This document shows, one piece after another, positions 1 through 6,698 of a stretch of DNA of 15,993 nucleotides. The position numbers were made by a program, and so were the translations under genes. Source of the stretch: RGIG3009 sp964390295 (lineage in GTDB: Bacteria; Bacillota; Clostridia; Oscillospirales; Acutalibacteraceae); the NCBI GenBank assembly GCA_964390295.1, contig CAYMHR010000030.1, forward strand, positions 1-15,993. Reading direction: 5' to 3'. Each line of letters begins with the position of its first letter. Positions within the stretch are counted from its first letter, which is position 1. The notes beneath the pieces are model-generated. The model was not told the DNA's origin, ran no database searches, and worked only from the letters and a program-made list of their open reading frames with translations.

Positions 1-199
1 GCTCAAAGCTGACGGTTTTCGTGTTTCGTGTGGGACAGCTGTTCTTGACCATCTGACCGCCGATGGAACCGGCTTGCTTGGCAGTCAGATCGCCGTTGTA
101 GCCCTGCTTCAGGGTCACGCCGACCTCGTTGGCCGCTTCCATCTTAAAGCGGTTGAGACCGTCGCGAGCCTCCGGGATCATACTGTTTTTGCTGGACAT
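1..199 (-). CDS. Alpha/beta-type small acid-soluble spore protein (3' end cut by window edge)
   Basis: SASPs coat and protect DNA in the dormant spore and are degraded at germination by the GPR protease. Translation from ATG (197-199) begins MSSKNSMIPEARDGLNRFKM and continues with EAANEVGVTLKQGYNGDLTA and the GGQMVK motif. This covers the first DNA-binding helix, the region where GPR cleaves, and the family's N-G-D-L-T/GGxMVK block. A GAGAGGTG ribosome binding site lies just upstream. Only 66 codons are in the window and no stop is reached. After GGQMVK the reading (NSCPTRNTKTVSFE) no longer resembles the usual amphipathic second helix and contains a Cys, which is unusual for SASPs. The front half is unmistakable; the tail may be a real variant or a frameshift. 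Confidence 0.9.
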   Translation of the reverse strand, partial: MSSKNSMIPEARDGLNRFKMEAANEVGVTLKQGYNGDLTAKQAGSIGGQMVKNSCPTRNTKTVSFE

Positions 200-262
200 T
201 ACTCTTACACCTCTCAAACGTAGATTGGCTGTCGCCTGTATTTTATCTTGCGTTTGCCCTAG

Positions 263-292
263 TAGTGTGCGTGGTATTTGCAAAAATATCGA
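263..292 (-). promoter_or_regulatory. Possible sigma-G-like promoter for the SASP gene
   Basis: Read on the minus strand, TCGATA (287-292) and CACACTA (263-269) are separated by 17 bp. They resemble the forespore sigma-G elements (TGAATA-like -35, CATACTA-like -10), and SASP genes are classical sigma-G targets. The -10 matches in 6 of 7 positions and the -35 in 4 of 6. It lies about 65 bp upstream of the SASP start. The rest of 200-440 shows no gene or clear structure. Confidence 0.35.
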
Positions 293-440
293 TGTCAATT
301 TGTGTCAGCGTTTCGCATTTTTTCCAACGGCTTCCGGTCTATTATCGGTGTTATTTATAAACAATATTTCCTTGGCACTTGCATTACCCTCTGTTGTCTT
401 GCACTCAACAGCGCCACCGCAATGCGCATAACCCTTAATA

Positions 441-863
441 TTATCTCCGCTTATCTTTCTTAATATCCGATAGTATTTTCTCAATTCTTGTACGAAGTAC
501 AGGAAAACGCTTGTCGCTTATTACTGTTTCAAAGTAGTTTTTATAATCGTATCCAATTTTTACATACCAATCTTCAAACTCGGTTACGGTTGAATTTGCG
601 TGTAAATTATCTCGACTAAAACTGAGCGTATCAAGCATTGGTGTTTTGTAAGAATACTTCCCGCTTTTTAAAGCTTCTTCAACCCCAAAATAATATTCGA
701 TAACCTTGCCGATATTCTTATACGCTTTATCCACCTCGCCAACCGAGGAATAAGCCATAGCCAGACCGTTATGAGCGCCCGCTGATTTAAGTAAAAAGAA
801 ACCTTCGTTTCCAATATTTTCTATTAGAACTATTGCTCTGTTGTATAGGCGACCATATCTCAA
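441..863 (-). CDS. Hypothetical protein, TPR-like helical segment, possibly a gene remnant
   Basis: This is an open frame of about 140 residues read from TTG at 861-863 to TAA at 441-443. I do not recognise the family. The stretch AHNGLAMAYSSVGEVDKAYK, followed by NIGKVIEYY, looks like one tetratricopeptide-type helix pair, and the C-terminus is lysine-rich (ILSDIKKDKRR). No ATG start is available: the frame stays open upstream to a stop near 1004 without ATG, and the TTG has no good ribosome binding site. The start is therefore uncertain, and the ORF may be the 3' end of a truncated gene. I counted 20 G/C in bases 541-600 (33%), far below the neighbouring genes, which fits an acquired or decaying sequence. 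No predicted function. Confidence 0.45.
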   Translation of the reverse strand: MRYGRLYNRAIVLIENIGNEGFFLLKSAGAHNGLAMAYSSVGEVDKAYKNIGKVIEYYFGVEEALKSGKYSYKTPMLDTLSFSRDNLHANSTVTEFEDWYVKIGYDYKNYFETVISDKRFPVLRTRIEKILSDIKKDKRR

Positions 864-932
864 TACTGCTCGAACAATAACATGTTTGAGTATTATATTA
901 GTATACCATATAATTGCTATTTTTTCTACCGT

Positions 933-961
933 TACATAAAAACAGAAATGAGAAAGGTCAA
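933..961 (-). promoter_or_regulatory. Candidate sigma-A promoter towards the 441-863 ORF
   Basis: On the minus strand TTGACC (956-961) is followed after exactly 17 bp by TATGTA (933-938). Transcription would start near 926 and run into the AT-rich ORF ending at 441. The -35 matches consensus at 5 of 6 positions and the -10 at 4 of 6. Plausible, but the region is AT-rich, so chance matches are easy. Confidence 0.4.
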
Positions 962-1033
962 TCTTCTTTCTGTCGTTTCGCTTATACCGTATAAATGATT
1001 TTGGTTACGAAACGCCTCTCTCGATAAATTCTT

Positions 1034-1061
1034 TTTCTCAAAAGCATGTTTTTTTGAGAAA
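1034..1061. repeat. AT-rich inverted repeat (10-bp perfect arms)
   Basis: TTTCTCAAAA (1034-1043) and its exact reverse complement TTTTGAGAAA (1052-1061) flank an 8-bp loop, just upstream of the operon promoter at 1077. No U-tract follows on the plus strand, so it is not an obvious terminator. It could be a protein-binding site in the space between the minus- and plus-strand promoters. Confidence 0.6.
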
Positions 1062-1076
1062 CCGCGCGGAGAGGTG

Positions 1077-1105
1077 TTGACTTTAGCACTTAAAAGTGCT
1101 AAACT
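1077..1105 (+). promoter_or_regulatory. Sigma-A promoter of the ligase-symporter-iorAB-paaK operon
   Basis: TTGACT (1077-1082), a 17-bp spacer and TAAACT (1100-1105) form a good vegetative promoter 50 bp upstream of the first start codon at 1155. The spacer is occupied almost completely by a perfect-arm palindrome (1083-1102), which strongly suggests repressor control. No other promoter of comparable quality was seen before the terminator at 8003. Confidence 0.7.
1083..1102. promoter_or_regulatory. Palindromic operator inside the promoter spacer
   Basis: TTAGCACTT and AAGTGCTAA are perfect 9-bp inverted arms around a central AA. They overlap the -10 and fill the gap to the -35, the classic place for a repressor that excludes RNA polymerase. 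The half-site resembles the HrcA CIRCE half-site (TTAGCACTC), but the 2-bp spacing does not fit CIRCE, which has 9 bp. The binding protein is not encoded in this window; a TetR-, FadR- or MarR-type regulator is possible. Confidence 0.65.
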
Positions 1106-1130
1106 GTTTTACATTGTTAGAATTATACGT

Positions 1131-1142
1131 TTCAACGTTGAA
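1131..1142. repeat. 12-bp perfect palindrome next to the ribosome binding site
   Basis: TTCAACGTTGAA is self-complementary and abuts the GAAGAGGTG ribosome binding site of the first operon gene. It lies in the 5' leader downstream of the 1077-1105 promoter. It could be a second regulator site or a small leader hairpin. Palindromes of this length are expected a few times by chance in a window this size. Confidence 0.4.
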
Positions 1143-1154
1143 GAGGTGCGTCGA

Positions 1155-2789
1155 ATGGTTATTACAGAGTATTTGGAGCGCAATGCCCGTCTATACGGCT
1201 CGGATATCGCCTTGGTGGAGATCAATCCTTCCGAAGAACGCGATAAGGCGGTAACGTGGCGAGATTTTAATCTGATTGAAAACGCGAATCCGGAGGCGCC
1301 GTATCGCCGCGAGATCAGTTGGAAGGATTTTGACCGGCGAGCCAATCGCTTTGCCAATCTTCTGCTCAGCCGTGGGCTAAAGCGCGGAACAAAGGTTGGT
1401 ATTCTTTTGATGAATTGCATGGAGTGGTTGCCAATCTATTTTGGCATCTTGAAGGCGGGATGCATCGCCGTACCGATGAATTTTCGCTATGCCGCCGATG
1501 AAATAACCTATTGCGTCAAGCTGGCGGACGTGGAGCTGTTGGTGTTTGGCCCGGAATTCGTGTCGCGGATCGATACCATCACCGAGGAGCTCAAGGGAGT
1601 TTCGCTGTTCTACGTCGGTAAAAACGGGCCCTCCTATTCCGAGGATTGCATGCGTCTGATGGAGTATTGCTCCTCCAGCGCGCCTCCGGTGATTTTGGAA
1701 GAAACGGATTTGGCGGCCATTTATTTTTCGTCGGGAACGACCGGCTTTCCCAAAGCGATTTTGCATAATCACCGGGCGCTGACCTGTGCCTGTGAGGTGG
1801 AGCAGAAGCACCACGGGCAAACGCGTGATGACGTATTCTTGTGTATTCCGCCGTTGTACCATACCGGCGCTAAAATGCACTGGTTCGGTTCGCTGAAGGC
1901 GGGGGGGCGCGCCGTGCTGTTGCGCGGGGTCAAGCCGGAATGGATTTTGCGCGCCGTTACCGAGGAAAAGTGCACCATCGTATGGTTGCTGGTGCCATGG
2001 GCGCAGGATATTTTGGATGCGATCGATTCCGGGCGTATCAACCTGAACGATTACTATTTGGATCAATGGCGGTTGATGCATATCGGTGCGCAACCGGTTC
2101 CGCCGAGTTTGATTATGCACTGGAAAAAGGTGTTTCCGCATCATCTGTACGACACCAACTACGGCCTTTCGGAATCGATCGGACCGGGGTGTGTTCATTT
2201 GGGTGTTGAAAACGTTCATAAGGTGGGTGCGATCGGAAAGGCCGGTTATCAATGGCAGTGCGCCATTGTGAACGGCAACGGCCAGCCGGTAGAGCGCGGC
2301 GACGTGGGTGAGCTGATTGTCAAGGGCCCCGGTGTGATGCTGTGCTACTATAAAAATGAGGAAGCCACGGCAGAGGTGCTAAAGGAAGGTTGGTTGTACA
2401 CCGGCGATATGGCACGCGAGGATCAGGACGGCTTTATCTATTTGGTTGACCGCAAAAAGGACGTTGTGATTTCCGGCGGCGAAAACTTGTATCCCGTTCA
2501 GATCGAGGACTTTTTACGTGGGTTTGATAAAATCAAGGACGTGGCGGTGATCGGCTTGCCGCATCCGCGACTGGGTGAGATCGCGGCGGCGATCATCGAG
2601 ATCAAAGATGGGATGACCTGCACCGAAGAGGAGATCAACGCTTTTTGCGAAGGCTTGCCGCGGTATAAGCGTCCTAAAAAGATTATTTTCGACACGGTAC
2701 CGCGTAATCCTACCGGAAAAATTGAAAAGCCGGTTCTGCGTGAAAAATATTGTCACGGACGACTGGTGGAATCGCAAATTACCGGATAA
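1155..2789 (+). CDS. AMP-forming acyl-CoA synthetase/ligase (class I adenylate-forming)
   Basis: This 544-residue ligase activates a carboxylate with ATP to an acyl-adenylate and then to a CoA thioester. The core signatures are present: the phosphate-binding loop SSGTTGFPK at about 192-200, YGLSES at about 336-341, the YTGD motif at 415-418 followed by DRKKDVVISGGENLYP (the hinge), and PTGKIEK with the catalytic Lys at 522. The start is ATG 1155 behind GAAGAGGTG; an upstream in-frame GTG at 1074 would put the promoter inside the gene. The N-terminus carries two similar segments, TWRDF at about 36 and SWKDF at about 59. It is the first gene of the operon, followed by the symporter 17 bp later. 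The family is clear. The substrate is not: an aryl or fatty acid is suggested by iorAB and paaK downstream. Confidence 0.9.
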   Translation: MVITEYLERNARLYGSDIALVEINPSEERDKAVTWRDFNLIENANPEAPYRREISWKDFDRRANRFANLLLSRGLKRGTKVGILLMNCMEWLPIYFGILKAGCIAVPMNFRYAADEITYCVKLADVELLVFGPEFVSRIDTITEELKGVSLFYVGKNGPSYSEDCMRLMEYCSSSAPPVILEETDLAAIYFSSGTTGFPKAILHNHRALTCACEVEQKHHGQTRDDVFLCIPPLYHTGAKMHWFGSLKAGGRAVLLRGVKPEWILRAVTEEKCTIVWLLVPWAQDILDAIDSGRINLNDYYLDQWRLMHIGAQPVPPSLIMHWKKVFPHHLYDTNYGLSESIGPGCVHLGVENVHKVGAIGKAGYQWQCAIVNGNGQPVERGDVGELIVKGPGVMLCYYKNEEATAEVLKEGWLYTGDMAREDQDGFIYLVDRKKDVVISGGENLYPVQIEDFLRGFDKIKDVAVIGLPHPRLGEIAAAIIEIKDGMTCTEEEINAFCEGLPRYKRPKKIIFDTVPRNPTGKIEKPVLREKYCHGRLVESQITG

Positions 2790-2806
2790 AGAAAAGAGGA
2801 TGCGTT

Positions 2807-4351
2807 ATGGATCTGGCAATTAAGCTCGGTATGTTGGTGTTTTTTTTCGGCGTAATGATCGGCGTGGGACTGTACTGCCGTCGTCATTCTACCGACGTCA
2901 ATGGATTCGTGCTGGGTGGTCGTAACGTCGGCCCGTGGTTGACGGCGTTTGCTTACGGCACTTCGTACTTTTCGGCAGTGGTTTTCGTTGGGTACGCCGG
3001 GCAATTCGGTTGGAAATACGGCATTGCGGCAACCTGGGCCGGAATCGGCAATGCGCTGATCGGTTCCCTGATTGCCTGGGTGGTGCTGGGACGCCGTACG
3101 CGTGTGATGACACAGCATTTGGACAGTGCTACCATGCCGCAATTTTTTGAAAAGCGGTTTAACAGTCGCGCGCTGAAGCTGATGGCATCCGTGATTATTT
3201 TTGTGTTTTTGATTCCGTATACCGCGTCGCTGTATAACGGCCTTAGCCGGTTGTTCGGTATGGCCTTTGACATTGACTACTCCGTTTGTGTGATCGTGAT
3301 GGCCGCACTGACGGCTGTGTACGTGATTGCCGGTGGCTATATGGCAACCGCTATCAACGATTTTATTCAGGGAATTATTATGATCGTTGGTATTTTAGCG
3401 GTTGTTGTAGCAGTTTTGCATACGCAGGGCGGACTGACACAAGCGCTGAACGATTTGGGTCGGGTGGTCGATCCGGCAACGTCTGCCGAGCCGGGGGCGT
3501 TCAACTCCGTCTTCGGTCCTGATCCCACCGGCCTGCTCGGTGTGGTTTTGCTGACGTCGCTGGGAACGTGGGGGCTGCCGCAAATGGTGCAAAAATTTTA
3601 TGCCATCAAAAGCGAGCAGGCTATCAAAAAGGGCACGATCATTTCTACGTTGTTTGCACTTGTCGTTGCCGGCGGTTGCTATTTCTTGGGTGGCTTTGGC
3701 AGGTTGTTCAGCGACAGGGTGGACGTGGCGACCGAAGGTTACGATGCCATTATTCCGGCGATGTTATCCGATCTGTCACCGATTTTGATCGCTGTGGTGA
3801 TCGTATTGGTGCTGTCCGCCTCGATGTCTACGCTCTCTTCTTTGGTATTGGCTTCAAGTTCCACCTTGACACTTGACTTTATTCGCGGTACACTTGTAAA
3901 GAAGCTTAACGAGCGAAAGCAGTTATTGATTATCCGTTTGCTGATCGTCGTGTTTATTCTGATCTCCGTGATCTTGGCGTTGATTCAGTACAAATCCAAC
4001 GTTACCTTCATCGCTCAGCTGATGGGCGTTTCTTGGGGCGCGCTGGCAGGGGCTTTTTTAGCACCCTTCCTGTACGGTTTGTATTGGAAACGCGTGACGA
4101 AACCGGCGGTATGGGTAAACTTTGTGTTTTCCACGGTCGTGATGTTGGCGAATATCGTGGTGAAGGATTGGTTCCCGGTGTGGTTGCAGTCCCCGATCAA
4201 CGCCGGTGCTTTCTGCATGCTGGCCGGATTGGTGCTGGTCCCTGTGGTTAGTTTGCTGACACCGCGGCCGGATCGTGAACTGGTTTCCCACGTGTTTTCA
4301 TGCTACGATCGCAAGGCGGAAGTAACTGCGAAGGACTCGATTGGTAATTAA
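2807..4351 (+). CDS. Sodium:solute symporter (SSF family)
   Basis: This is a 514-residue integral membrane transporter expected to co-import its substrate with Na+. About a dozen hydrophobic segments span the whole length, beginning at LAIKLGMLVFFFGVMIGVGL. The SSF signature AGGYMATAINDFIQG lies at about 175-189, and MVQKFYAIKS and SSLVLASSSTLTLDF are further typical blocks. ATG 2807 follows AAAAGAGGA. The gene sits between an acyl-CoA ligase and iorA and shares their transcript, so a carboxylate substrate is likely. As I recall, the Pseudomonas phenylacetate permease belongs to this same family, alongside PutP (proline) and PanF (pantothenate). Substrate assignment is therefore inference from context. 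Confidence 0.9.
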   Translation: MDLAIKLGMLVFFFGVMIGVGLYCRRHSTDVNGFVLGGRNVGPWLTAFAYGTSYFSAVVFVGYAGQFGWKYGIAATWAGIGNALIGSLIAWVVLGRRTRVMTQHLDSATMPQFFEKRFNSRALKLMASVIIFVFLIPYTASLYNGLSRLFGMAFDIDYSVCVIVMAALTAVYVIAGGYMATAINDFIQGIIMIVGILAVVVAVLHTQGGLTQALNDLGRVVDPATSAEPGAFNSVFGPDPTGLLGVVLLTSLGTWGLPQMVQKFYAIKSEQAIKKGTIISTLFALVVAGGCYFLGGFGRLFSDRVDVATEGYDAIIPAMLSDLSPILIAVVIVLVLSASMSTLSSLVLASSSTLTLDFIRGTLVKKLNERKQLLIIRLLIVVFILISVILALIQYKSNVTFIAQLMGVSWGALAGAFLAPFLYGLYWKRVTKPAVWVNFVFSTVVMLANIVVKDWFPVWLQSPINAGAFCMLAGLVLVPVVSLLTPRPDRELVSHVFSCYDRKAEVTAKDSIGN

Positions 4352-4363
4352 GGAGGATTCCCT

Positions 4364-6091
4364 ATGAAAAAATTGATGCTAGGTAACGAAGCGGTAGCAC
4401 GCGGTTTGTATGAGGCTGGCTGTTGCTTTGTTTCCAGCTATCCCGGTACCCCCAGTACCGAGATCACAGAAGCGGTAGCCAAATACCCGGAGGTATATGC
4501 CGAGTGGGCACCCAATGAAAAAGTCGCCATGGAGTCGGCGTTCGGTGCGTCGCTGTCCGGTAGCCGCAGCTTTTGCGGTATGAAGCACGTCGGCTTGAAC
4601 GTCGCCGCTGACCCGTTGTTTACCATCTCGTATACCGGCGTGAACGCCGGTATGGTGATTGCTGTGGCGGATGATGCCGGTATGCATAGCTCGCAAAACG
4701 AGCAGGATTCCCGTCATTATGCGCGCGCCTCCAAGATTCCGATGCTTGAGCCGGCCGATTCGGCGGAAGTGCTCGCGTTTTCCAAGTTGGCGTTCGAGCT
4801 GTCGGAAACCTTCGATACACCGGTCTTGCTGAAAATGTGCACCCGCGTTTCACACTCGCAAAGCGTGGTCGAAACGGGGGAGCGTGTGGAGTGCCGCAAG
4901 GAGTATGAAAAAACGCCGCAGAAATACATTATGATGCCGGGTAACGCCAAGCGGCGGCATCCGGTGGTGGAAGCGCGTACCAAAGCCTTAACGGAGTATG
5001 CGGAAACGGCGACGATCAACCGCGTGGAAGACGGTCATGATCATTCGGTTGGCATCATCACCTCATCTACCGCGTATCAGTACGTGAAAGAGGTGTGCGG
5101 CGATACTTACCCGGTACTTAAGCTGGGAATGATTTGGCCGTTGCCGGTGAAAAAAATACGGGATTTTGCGGCTTCGGTCGATCAACTGTGCGTGGTAGAG
5201 GAGCTGGATAGCTTTATTGAAACGCATTGTCGTGAGTTGGGCCTGTCACCGATCGGCAAGGATCGCTTCCCGGTGATTGATGAGTTTTCTCAAAACCTGG
5301 TAGCCGAAGCACTGCATCAGGCAGTGCCGTCTGCCGGTGTCCAACTGGAGGAGCCGATCCCGGCTCGTCCGCCTGTCATGTGTGCCGGTTGTCCGCACCG
5401 TGGGCTCTTTTATACGTTGGCGAAGAATAAGATCACGGCGTTGGGTGACATCGGTTGCTATACGCTGGGAGCGGTGCCGCCGTTGGGTGCGTTGGACAGC
5501 ACCATCTGCATGGGCGCTTCGGTTTCTGGACTTCACGGCTTCACCAAGGCAAGCGGCAAAAAAGCCGTGGCGGTCATCGGAGATTCCACCTTCATTCATT
5601 CCGGCGTTACCGGTTTGATTAATGTTGCTTATAACGAGTCGCCGTCTACGGTTATTATTGTGGATAATTCGATCACCGGAATGACGGGGCATCAGCAAAA
5701 TCCGACGACCGGATTCAATTTGAAGGGCGATCCGTGTACCAAGATCGATTTGGAAACGCTGTGTCATGCGGTGGGAATCCGGCGCGTGCGTGTGGTTGAT
5801 CCTTATGACTTGGCGGCGTGCGAATCGGTTATTAACGAAGAATTGGCGGTGGACGAGCCTTCGGTGATTATTTCGCGCCGTCCGTGTGCGTTGCTGAAAT
5901 ATGTAAAGCACAACAAGCCGTTGGTGGTGGATACCGACCGTTGCCGTAGCTGTAAAATGTGTATGAAGATCGGTTGCCCGGCTATCAGCATGGCAAACGG
6001 AAAGGCGACGATCGATAACACCTTGTGTACCGGTTGTGGCGTGTGTGCCCAGCTTTGTAAATTCGATGCCTTGAAGATGCAGGAGGTATGA
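4364..6091 (+). CDS. iorA: Indolepyruvate ferredoxin oxidoreductase, alpha subunit
   Basis: IorA is the large TPP- and iron-sulphur-containing subunit of the enzyme that converts aryl-pyruvates (indolepyruvate, phenylpyruvate, 4-hydroxyphenylpyruvate) and CoA to aryl-acetyl-CoA, CO2 and reduced ferredoxin, in principle reversibly. The N-terminal pyrimidine-binding domain shows SSYPGTPSTEI. The TPP domain shows MCAGCPHRG (339-347), GDSTF (406-410) and DNSITGMTGHQQNP (from 434). The C-terminus carries two [4Fe-4S] motifs: Cys527/530/533/538 followed by Pro, and Cys555/558/561/565. The length of 575 residues is normal for the family. ATG 4364 has an AAGGAGG site right after the symporter stop. 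It overlaps iorB by 4 bp. Confidence 0.95.
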   Translation: MKKLMLGNEAVARGLYEAGCCFVSSYPGTPSTEITEAVAKYPEVYAEWAPNEKVAMESAFGASLSGSRSFCGMKHVGLNVAADPLFTISYTGVNAGMVIAVADDAGMHSSQNEQDSRHYARASKIPMLEPADSAEVLAFSKLAFELSETFDTPVLLKMCTRVSHSQSVVETGERVECRKEYEKTPQKYIMMPGNAKRRHPVVEARTKALTEYAETATINRVEDGHDHSVGIITSSTAYQYVKEVCGDTYPVLKLGMIWPLPVKKIRDFAASVDQLCVVEELDSFIETHCRELGLSPIGKDRFPVIDEFSQNLVAEALHQAVPSAGVQLEEPIPARPPVMCAGCPHRGLFYTLAKNKITALGDIGCYTLGAVPPLGALDSTICMGASVSGLHGFTKASGKKAVAVIGDSTFIHSGVTGLINVAYNESPSTVIIVDNSITGMTGHQQNPTTGFNLKGDPCTKIDLETLCHAVGIRRVRVVDPYDLAACESVINEELAVDEPSVIISRRPCALLKYVKHNKPLVVDTDRCRSCKMCMKIGCPAISMANGKATIDNTLCTGCGVCAQLCKFDALKMQEV

Positions 6092-6666
6092 CTGTGAAAA
6101 CGAAAAACGTAATGATCGTCGGCGTTGGCGGTCAGGGAAGCCTTCTTGCCTCCAAATTGCTCGGACGGTTGTTGCTGACCAAGGGATACGACATCAAGGT
6201 GTCCGAGGTGCACGGTATGAGCCAGCGCGGAGGTAGCGTCGTTACCTATGTCCGCTTTGGTGATAAGGTGTATTCACCGATTATCGATCAGGGCGAGGCT
6301 GATTATATCGTTTCGTTCGAGTTGCTGGAGGCGGCTCGGTGGACGGCGTATCTCAAGCCGAATGGCAAGGTGATCGCTAATACACAACAGATCAGCCCCA
6401 TGCCGGTGATTACCGGAGCGCAGGCTTATCCGACCGAGCTGGTTGCCAAAATGCAGGCGGCAGGTATTGACATAGAGGCGTTTGACGCTTTGCAGTTGGC
6501 AGAAAAAGCGGGCTCCTCCAAGGCGGTCAACATCGTGCTGATGGGATATTTGTCGCGCCATTTTGACTTTACGCTGGACGAATGGCTGGATGCTATCGAG
6601 CAGAGCGTTCCGCCAAAATTTTTAGAGCTGAATAAACAGGCGTTCCTGCTGGGACGCGAAGCCTAA
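6088..6666 (+). CDS. iorB: Indolepyruvate ferredoxin oxidoreductase, beta subunit
   Basis: This 192-residue small subunit (2-oxoacid:ferredoxin oxidoreductase gamma-type domain) completes the IorAB enzyme. It opens with MIVGVGGQGSLLASKLLGRL, the glycine-rich start of the family, and continues with KVSEVHGMSQRGGSVVTYVR and YIVSFELLEAARW, all standard blocks. The start ATG 6088 overlaps the iorA stop as ATGA, with AGGAGG inside the iorA end, so the two subunits are translationally coupled. A GTG at 6094 is a less likely start. No cysteine cluster is seen; the clusters are in IorA. Confidence 0.95.
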   Translation: MTVKTKNVMIVGVGGQGSLLASKLLGRLLLTKGYDIKVSEVHGMSQRGGSVVTYVRFGDKVYSPIIDQGEADYIVSFELLEAARWTAYLKPNGKVIANTQQISPMPVITGAQAYPTELVAKMQAAGIDIEAFDALQLAEKAGSSKAVNIVLMGYLSRHFDFTLDEWLDAIEQSVPPKFLELNKQAFLLGREA

Positions 6667-6698
6667 ATGCCAGTTTGAAGAACAGGGGGCAACCAGGT

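Noticed and set aside
129..463. Two overlapping plus-strand frames over the SASP start and intergenic region
   Set aside because: They overlap the SASP gene in antisense, have no ribosome sites, and their translations look random.
1083..1102. CIRCE element (HrcA heat-shock operator)
   Set aside because: Half-sites are similar but the arms are 2 bp apart instead of 9, and the operon holds no chaperone genes.
1377..2252. Long minus-strand open frame opposite the acyl-CoA ligase
   Set aside because: Antisense shadow of a gene with full motif set; the translation has no family features and no ribosome binding site.
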